A stretch of 11,098 nucleotides of DNA. Origin: Spongiibacteraceae bacterium. GTDB taxonomy: Bacteria; Pseudomonadota; Gammaproteobacteria; Pseudomonadales; PIVM01. A model generated the notes under the pieces. That model was not told the origin of the DNA. It did not search any database and was given only the letters and a program-made list of their open reading frames with translations. Where the stretch lies: the NCBI GenBank assembly GCA_030618505.1, contig JAUXDF010000065.1, forward strand, positions 1 to 11,098, in the 5' to 3' direction. The position numbers and the translations under genes were made by a program. The stretch's first letter is position 1. Each line of letters starts with the position of its first letter. This document shows positions 6,723 to 11,098 of the stretch, piece after piece.

Positions 6723-7294
6723 TTCAAGGAAAATGCTCCTCGAATATCACCGCTATTAAAACCCACCGCCTGATCGTTCGGGTAAAGCGTTTTCAAACTC
6801 GCTGACACCGCACTATCCAGGCTGTCTCCATGACACTTCAGGCATAGATCCGCCGTGGGTATCGCCTTCATATAACGATAAACAGACTTACCATCACTGA
6901 CAATCAGCTCGGCATATTCGATAGCGTTAACATCTTCACCGGCACTTTTACGCTGCTCAAATTTCTGCAGTACCAGTAACTCCCATTCATCAGCCTGATT
7001 ACCTTCATTACGCACCTTAAGAGAGGTGCGACTTACCTGCCAATCAGATTGTGCGGATACATTATCCGCAATCGGACCCGCCTGATGCTTGCAAACCTGA
7101 ATCGCACTGACTGGACCGCCACTTTTCATTGCCGGTTTTAGAGCACCTTTTAACTGACCTGAAAAGGATTTCACGACAGCGCGAGCCTCCTGCAAATGCT
7201 GCTCAGGTACTGGGCTCGCTGCCACACTGCTCAATGACAACAAAGCAAGGGTGGGTATCAGCAAAACGCTAATAATTGTAAAGCTAGTTTTCAT
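6710..7294 (-). CDS. DUF3365 (Tll0287-like) periplasmic c-type haem protein
   Basis: This 194-residue protein has a signal peptide (hydrophobic residues 5-22, cleavage near VAA|S at 26) and one c-type haem site, CLKCH (151-155). The preceding SAIQVCKHQAGPIA (63-76), TSLKVRN (90-96) and WE (104-105) are hallmarks of the DUF3365/Tll0287-like domain, a PAS-like fold. In cyanobacterial Tll0287 the haem iron is bound by the CxxCH histidine and by a cysteine. C68 here sits where that cysteine is expected. Such haem centres are thought to sense redox state or gases, but here no signalling domain is fused, so the role is open. The start is backed by GAGGTG seven bases upstream. It is a single gene, convergent with the HExxH protein gene. 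Confidence 0.9.
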   Translation of the reverse strand: MKTSFTIISVLLIPTLALLSLSSVAASPVPEQHLQEARAVVKSFSGQLKGALKPAMKSGGPVSAIQVCKHQAGPIADNVSAQSDWQVSRTSLKVRNEGNQADEWELLVLQKFEQRKSAGEDVNAIEYAELIVSDGKSVYRYMKAIPTADLCLKCHGDSLDSAVSASLKTLYPNDQAVGFNSGDIRGAFSLKRSF

Positions 7295-7301
7295 AGTCTT
7301 T

Positions 7302-7307
7302 CACCTC
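7302..7307 (-). promoter_or_regulatory. Ribosome binding site of the DUF3365 gene
   Basis: GAGGTG on the minus strand, seven bases before ATG 7294, confirms the start and leaves the full signal peptide intact. Confidence 0.6.
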
Positions 7308-7334
7308 AATTTACGAGAAGAACCACACATCCTT

Positions 7335-7363
7335 ATATTACATATACCTAATATATGATTCAA
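7335..7363 (-). promoter_or_regulatory. Candidate promoter with palindromic spacer for the DUF3365 gene
   Basis: On the minus strand TTGAAT (7358-7363) and TAATAT (7335-7340) are spaced by 17 bases. The spacer itself (7341-7357) is an inverted repeat with arms CATATA and TATATG around five bases. A regulator binding there would block RNA polymerase. Each hexamer matches consensus at four of six positions. Confidence 0.4.
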
Positions 7364-7527
7364 GGATAAATCTACCTGCTCCCATTTACAACATCATTTG
7401 TACATTACTTTTTCCACACCTTTAAATGCCAGCGCTTGCTCCTTGATATAAACCATTTCAAAATATCTCTCTAAGGCTTATTATTGCGCCCTATTATTGA
7501 ATGACGATTTTCAGGGTTCCAAGTCTT

Positions 7528-7923
7528 ATGATTACCAATTTTGCACAACTACTCCAGGTCTCTACCGAGCAGGATCAACCGCAACGCCTGCTTTTTCTCT
7601 TTGCCAAGGCAGAAAGCGATAAGCCAAAGAAGAAAAAGAAAAAACAACAACGCGGTGCGATCTCGCCTGTTATGTGTGTCGACAAACTACCGGAGGATAT
7701 CGAATCTTTTCAATCACTTGTCAAAGAAGCCGATGAGATATCAAAGGAGTGGGATTTTGTTATTATCGCCGGGCTCAGTGGTCAAAATGGCGTTGTGCCC
7801 AGCACCGAGGACGCCGACCCCTACCTTAACCAGATGACTAATCACCTCGCATCCGGTGGAGATTTGTCCCAATACGTTATTTTTGACCGTGAAGACAGCC
7901 CGGTCGTGGTATCGGCAGATTAA
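7528..7923 (+). CDS. Conserved small protein often mislabelled 'ribonucleotide reductase subunit alpha'
   Basis: This 131-residue cytoplasmic protein follows the pattern of an uncharacterised family known from Pseudomonas and relatives: an N-terminal 'I.F..LL' segment, then QPQRLLFLFAKAE (18-30), PVMCVDK (47-53), and WDFVIIAGLSGQNG..PS.EDA in the second half (about 74-96). Databases often name it ribonucleotide reductase subunit alpha, but it is far too short and has no reductase motif. The segment between AESD and RGAISP holds a KPKKKKKK run of lysines in place of the usual mildly acidic loop. I chose ATG 7528 because the family begins MI.(S/N)F. The upstream in-frame ATG 7501 lacks a ribosome binding site. 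The next gene starts 59 bases downstream on the same strand, so they probably share a transcript. The function is unknown. Confidence 0.75.
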   Translation: MITNFAQLLQVSTEQDQPQRLLFLFAKAESDKPKKKKKKQQRGAISPVMCVDKLPEDIESFQSLVKEADEISKEWDFVIIAGLSGQNGVVPSTEDADPYLNQMTNHLASGGDLSQYVIFDREDSPVVVSAD

Positions 7924-7982
7924 AGCAGTGAAACCCCGCCCATTCCCTCTGGTGGCAATATTTACAAGATACGAGGTTAGTT

Positions 7983-8660
7983 GTGGATCTTATTGAATCG
8001 CGTTGCCTGCAGGCAAAATGTATTATTAATCTGATGACGGTTGTCGCCAAGGATCATTTATCCGTGCTTGAACGGATGGATATCCCACAAAAAGCCTACG
8101 AAGTCGGCTGTCTGGTGGGCATGCTGGAGGGTGAAATATTCCAGCAGCGCATCAACTCCGACAGCATTATTAGCGATCTGCCCTTTGATGGTGAGGTCAA
8201 AGAACAGTTTGTTAATGGTGTCACCGTTGTTATTCAACAGTTACTGATCGATAAAAACAAGGAACAGCTGGATGCTGACCAACAGCGCCTGCGTGATATT
8301 CGTAACGAGATTCAGCACAGTATCGATCATACCGAGAACCTGCTGGACAATGTCGGCAAGCTTGAAAAAGCCCTGAGCAGCAGCAACCTCTTTGGTGATA
8401 CCCAGTCCGTGCTGGAAGGTTTTCGCGATCGGGTCGATACCATGCGCTCGATGTGCCTGATTAAAGATCAGGAGCGTCAGGTGCTTGATTTACTGATCGA
8501 TAAAAACTCCCTGCTGATCGAAAAAACCGATGAATCCCTTACTCGCCTGCCGCCAATGGAAGAAACTTTAAAACAGCTGAGCCAGCAAACCCAGCTATTA
8601 GCCCTTGAAGGTGGTGCAGCTTCGGGGAATAGCGAGCAAAAAAGCACCAGCAAGCACTAG
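7983..8660 (+). CDS. Coiled-coil cytoplasmic protein, unknown function
   Basis: I do not recognise this 225-residue protein. It starts at GTG 7983 with GAGG (7973-7976) six bases upstream. There is no signal peptide or membrane helix. Residues about 5-95 look like a compact helical region containing C8, C13 and C43. Residues about 96-195 are rich in Leu/Ile with charged positions (QQRLRDIRNEIQHSIDHTEN, then LEKALSSSN and DLLIDKNSLLIEKTDESLTRL), which predicts helical bundles or a coiled coil. LLIDKN occurs at about 87 and again at about 170, which may mark an internal duplication. The C-terminal tail (about 208-225) is Ser/Gly/Ala-rich and probably disordered. It follows the small conserved protein gene closely, and the MITE-like repeat begins 43 bases after the stop. 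Confidence 0.72.
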   Translation: MDLIESRCLQAKCIINLMTVVAKDHLSVLERMDIPQKAYEVGCLVGMLEGEIFQQRINSDSIISDLPFDGEVKEQFVNGVTVVIQQLLIDKNKEQLDADQQRLRDIRNEIQHSIDHTENLLDNVGKLEKALSSSNLFGDTQSVLEGFRDRVDTMRSMCLIKDQERQVLDLLIDKNSLLIEKTDESLTRLPPMEETLKQLSQQTQLLALEGGAASGNSEQKSTSKH

Positions 8661-8703
8661 ATAGCGCCTATCAGTAAACACCCGAATTTAAATTTGATGT
8701 CTG

Positions 8704-8788
8704 TCGTAGGGTGCACCTAAAACAGGGCACAAGCGGCCCCCGCACCAAAGCACCTAACGTCGCGCCCTGTTTTAGGCGCACCCTACGA
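8704..8788. repeat. MITE/REP-like inverted repeat with GTAGGGTGC...GCACCCTAC ends
   Basis: Two 25-base arms (8704-8728 and 8764-8788) pair with a single mismatch (A versus G at one position) around a 35-base spacer. The ends, TCGTAGGGTGC and GCACCCTACGA, match a class of short palindromic elements seen scattered in intergenic DNA of many proteobacteria. Outside the arms TTGATG (8694-8699) and CATCAA (8791-8796) can extend the pairing. In RNA it would make a very stable hairpin, so it may also end the upstream transcript or insulate lemA. No transposase is present, so it would need one supplied elsewhere. Confidence 0.75.
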
Positions 8789-8825
8789 GCCATCAACTCA
8801 GTATCATTCAAATTCAATCAAATCT

Positions 8826-8854
8826 TTCTCACTACCCGCAAAATAGCCTAGAAT
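8826..8854 (+). promoter_or_regulatory. Candidate promoter of the lemA-M48 pair
   Basis: TTCTCA (8826-8831) and TAGAAT (8849-8854) are spaced by 17 bases. The -10 matches consensus at five of six positions, the -35 at four. It lies 58 bases before the lemA start, after the inverted repeat. Confidence 0.3.
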
Positions 8855-8911
8855 AACTACTGGCCAATCAAACACTGACTCCAGCATTTATTCCAACCAC
8901 AGGTAACGTAT

Positions 8912-9508
8912 ATGGACATCTCCAGTATCATAGTCTTAGTAATTTTAGTGGCAGTTATTTTTTATATCATCAGCATCTATAACCAACTCGTCACCTTAAA
9001 AAATCGCCATCAAAATGCCTTCTCACAAATAGAAGTACAGCTAAAACGACGCTACGACCTGATCCCTAATCTGGTAGAAACCGCCAAGGGCTATATGAAA
9101 CATGAAAGCGAAACTCTCGAAGCTGTGATCAATGCCCGCAACGAGGCCAGCTCGGAACTTGCTAGCGCCGCCGCTGACCCAGGCAACGGGGCGGCCATTG
9201 AAAAACTGGCAGGCGCCGAAAATGGCTTACACAGCGCCATGGGAAAATTAAATGTGGTGATGGAAGCCTACCCCGACCTTAAAGCCAATCAGAATATGAT
9301 GCAGCTCTCAGAGGAGTTGAGCAGCACAGAAAATCGTGTCGCCTTTTCCCGCCAGGCTTTTAATGATGCCGTCACCGCTTACAATACCTATCGCCAAACA
9401 TTTCCACCGGTATTTTTTGCCGCAAAATTTGGCCATCCCACCGATGCTACGCTACTAGAATTTGAAGACAGCGTCGAGATACAAGCGGCACCTAAAATTT
9501 CTTTTTAA
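8912..9508 (+). CDS. lemA: LemA family membrane-anchored protein
   Basis: This 198-residue protein has the standard LemA length and layout. A single N-terminal transmembrane helix (residues about 5-24, IIVLVILVAVIFYIISIY) is followed by the LemA helical domain. NRHQNAFSQIEVQLKRRYDL (32-51), IPNLVETAKGYMKHE (52-66) and the C-terminal NRVAFSRQAFNDAVTAYNTY (142-161) followed by FPPVFFA are the family's conserved blocks. The helical domain lies on the side opposite the short N-terminus. The biochemical role of LemA is not well defined, but lemA genes often precede membrane metallopeptidase genes of the M48 family, as here: the next gene starts 40 bases later on the same strand. The two probably form an envelope protein-quality or signalling unit. 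ATG 8912 directly precedes the membrane helix, so the start is well placed. Confidence 0.95.
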   Translation: MDISSIIVLVILVAVIFYIISIYNQLVTLKNRHQNAFSQIEVQLKRRYDLIPNLVETAKGYMKHESETLEAVINARNEASSELASAAADPGNGAAIEKLAGAENGLHSAMGKLNVVMEAYPDLKANQNMMQLSEELSSTENRVAFSRQAFNDAVTAYNTYRQTFPPVFFAAKFGHPTDATLLEFEDSVEIQAAPKISF

Positions 9509-9537
9509 GATAGCTACAGCAATATAATAAACAGAAC

Positions 9538-9542
9538 AAGGA
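9538..9542 (+). promoter_or_regulatory. Ribosome binding site of the M48 peptidase gene
   Basis: AAGGA lies six bases before GTG 9549. It decides the unusual GTG start; the next ATG in frame is only inside the first membrane helix region (codon 43). Confidence 0.6.
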
Positions 9543-9548
9543 CTAGCG

Positions 9549-11098
9549 GTGAATTTTTTCTCCCAACAGGATCAGGCGCGGCGTAACACAACAGTGTTAG
9601 TGTTGCTTTTTTTAGCTGCTGTGCTGATTCTAATCATTCTTACTAATATTCTTGCCGCCTTTACTCTCTGGCTAATGGATGGACAGGTCGCCGGTGGCTA
9701 TCAAGCCTACCAGGAAGCGGTAAATACCCTTAGCTATGAAAAGCCAAAAGGCATCTTGGCCTATTTATCCTGGCAGCGACTGGGGCTGATTAGTTTAGCG
9801 GTATGCGGCACGGTATTGTGTGCTATCGTTTATAAGTGGTTACAGCTGTCTGCTGGTGGCAAGCGAGTTGCTGAATCACTGGGCGGCCAACGTATCAACC
9901 CTAACACCACTGATGCCAACGAAAAACGCGCGCTTAATGTCGTCGAAGAGATGGCCATTGCCTCGGGCATGCCGGTACCGGCGGTTTACCTGCTTGCCCA
10001 TGAAAAAGGCATTAATGCTTTTGCCGCTGGCAATACCCCGGCCGATGCGGTGGTTGGTTTGACCCAGGGCTGCATTGAGCAATTTAATCGCGAGCAACTA
10101 CAAGGGGTTATCGCCCATGAATTCAGTCATATTTTAAATGGTGATATGCGCTTGAATATTCGCTTGATCGCGGTACTTAACGGCATCCTATTTATCGGCT
10201 TAATTGGCTCTGTGCTACTACGCGGCAATATGGTTGGCTATCACAGTTACAGTCGCCGCTCCCGTGATGGCCGTCTTGTTATGCTCGCTGTTGCTCTATT
10301 GGCAATTGGCTGGCTGGGAAAATTTTTTGGTAACTTGATTAAAGCGGCAGTCAGTCGGCAGCGAGAATTTTTGGCGGACGCCTCAGCAGTACAGTTTACC
10401 CGCAACCCTCAAGGGATTGCCGATGCGCTAAAGATTATTGGCGGTTACAGCGCTGGCACCAAAATCGAAAATCCCAATAGCAGCGAAGTCAGTCATCTTT
10501 TTTTCGGTCAAGCGATTAGCAAAATTAACGCTCTTTTCGCCACTCACCCACCGTTAAAGGAACGCATTCAGCGTATTGAACCTCACTGGAATGGCCAGTT
10601 TAGTTCTCGCGGTACTACTGCTAAAAACAACAATCAAAACTCCAGCAATGCCAGCTTCTCGGGTTTTCAGGCTAGTGCAGGCGCTAAAGCGTCAATGACA
10701 GCAGAAACCTCGCAAGCCGATGCAACCTTCAGCGCTCACGCCAATGCTGATTTTAGCCCACAGGCTGATGCCAGCTTTGCTACCGAAGGTGAGATAAACA
10801 AGGTAGCTCAGGGTTTAAATTCCCTGCCTAAGGTTTTAGTACAACGTTGCCACGATCCGCTCGGGGCAATCTCGCTGGTCTGCGCATTATTACTCAGTGA
10901 AAACAAAACCGATCAGGAAAAACAACTCAAGATTATTCAACAAAGTCCATTCAGGGGATTAAGCCAGCAAACCCGGCTCGCCACCAAAGAGCTGGCCAAC
11001 AGCGATAGAAGTTTTCGCTTACCCCTGATTGAATTAGCACTACCCGCGCTGATGTGTATGTCGGCCCAACAATATGCTTCATTCAAACAATTACTGCT
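9549..11098 (+). CDS. M48 family membrane metallopeptidase, partial (runs off right edge)
   Basis: The frame is open from GTG 9549 to the last base, 516 codons, so the C-terminus lies outside. Two N-terminal transmembrane helices (about 15-40 and 79-98) and two further ones near the active site (about 204-224 and 244-262) surround the catalytic part. HEFSH (190-194) supplies two zinc-binding histidines and the catalytic glutamate. E273 in QREFLADASA is the third ligand, and THPPLKERIQRIE (332-344) is the usual end of the peptidase domain. Unlike HtpX (about 290 residues), it continues with a Ser/Ala/Asn/Asp-rich linker (about 356-415) and then a helical region (about 416 onward, INKVAQGLNSLPK...). 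The gene follows lemA with a 40-base gap. It probably cuts misfolded or regulatory membrane proteins, with LemA as partner; the substrate is not known from the sequence. Confidence 0.93.
   Translation, partial: MNFFSQQDQARRNTTVLVLLFLAAVLILIILTNILAAFTLWLMDGQVAGGYQAYQEAVNTLSYEKPKGILAYLSWQRLGLISLAVCGTVLCAIVYKWLQLSAGGKRVAESLGGQRINPNTTDANEKRALNVVEEMAIASGMPVPAVYLLAHEKGINAFAAGNTPADAVVGLTQGCIEQFNREQLQGVIAHEFSHILNGDMRLNIRLIAVLNGILFIGLIGSVLLRGNMVGYHSYSRRSRDGRLVMLAVALLAIGWLGKFFGNLIKAAVSRQREFLADASAVQFTRNPQGIADALKIIGGYSAGTKIENPNSSEVSHLFFGQAISKINALFATHPPLKERIQRIEPHWNGQFSSRGTTAKNNNQNSSNASFSGFQASAGAKASMTAETSQADATFSAHANADFSPQADASFATEGEINKVAQGLNSLPKVLVQRCHDPLGAISLVCALLLSENKTDQEKQLKIIQQSPFRGLSQQTRLATKELANSDRSFRLPLIELALPALMCMSAQQYASFKQLL

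Noticed and set aside
9820..10097. Short open frames inside the M48 peptidase gene
   Set aside because: They overlap the long open frame carrying HEFSH and the third zinc ligand, so they are shadows.

Overview
The window looks like a chromosomal segment of a marine-type gammaproteobacterium, possibly near the Cellvibrionales or Spongiibacteraceae. That rests on moderate GC content, Gram-negative envelope proteins (signal peptides, a lipoprotein, a possible outer-membrane C-terminus), a Tll0287-type (DUF3365) haem protein, a 3-ketosteroid-dehydrogenase-like flavoprotein, and a small protein family that I know mainly from gammaproteobacteria. The lineage is inferred, not proven. I see no rRNA, tRNA, CRISPR array, transposase or phage genes.

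Left part (1-3640). A minus-strand gene runs off the left edge. It encodes an MshEN-like helical domain, one hydrophobic or lipobox-like segment, a Pro/Glu/Asp-rich linker and the start of a fibronectin type III domain. An AT-rich stretch of about 800 bases without a convincing gene follows. Next come a small eight-cysteine iron-sulfur protein of the CblC/QueG-like ferredoxin group and an overlapping pair made of a coiled-coil lipoprotein and a single-pass coiled-coil membrane protein.

Middle (3641-7294). A 561-residue FAD-dependent 3-oxosteroid-dehydrogenase-like enzyme stands alone and is followed by a 13-bp perfect hairpin. After a 407-base gap comes an unrecognised exported 310-residue protein. 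It has an HExxH motif and ends in alternating aromatic residues, as outer-membrane beta-barrels do. A DUF3365 c-type haem protein lies convergently on the minus strand, and weak hairpins separate the two.

Right part (7528-11098). A small conserved protein often mislabelled 'ribonucleotide reductase subunit alpha' is followed by an unrecognised coiled-coil protein, probably in one transcription unit. A MITE-like inverted repeat with 25-base arms comes next. The window closes with a lemA-M48 metallopeptidase pair. The M48 frame stays open to the last base, with a low-complexity Ser/Ala/Asn/Asp linker and the start of an extra C-terminal domain.

Most transcription units are short and look independent. 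Envelope functions dominate. I find no single new multi-gene defence or mobile system. The best candidates for undescribed biology are the HExxH/beta-signal protein, the MshEN-FnIII protein and the lipoprotein/membrane coiled-coil pair.
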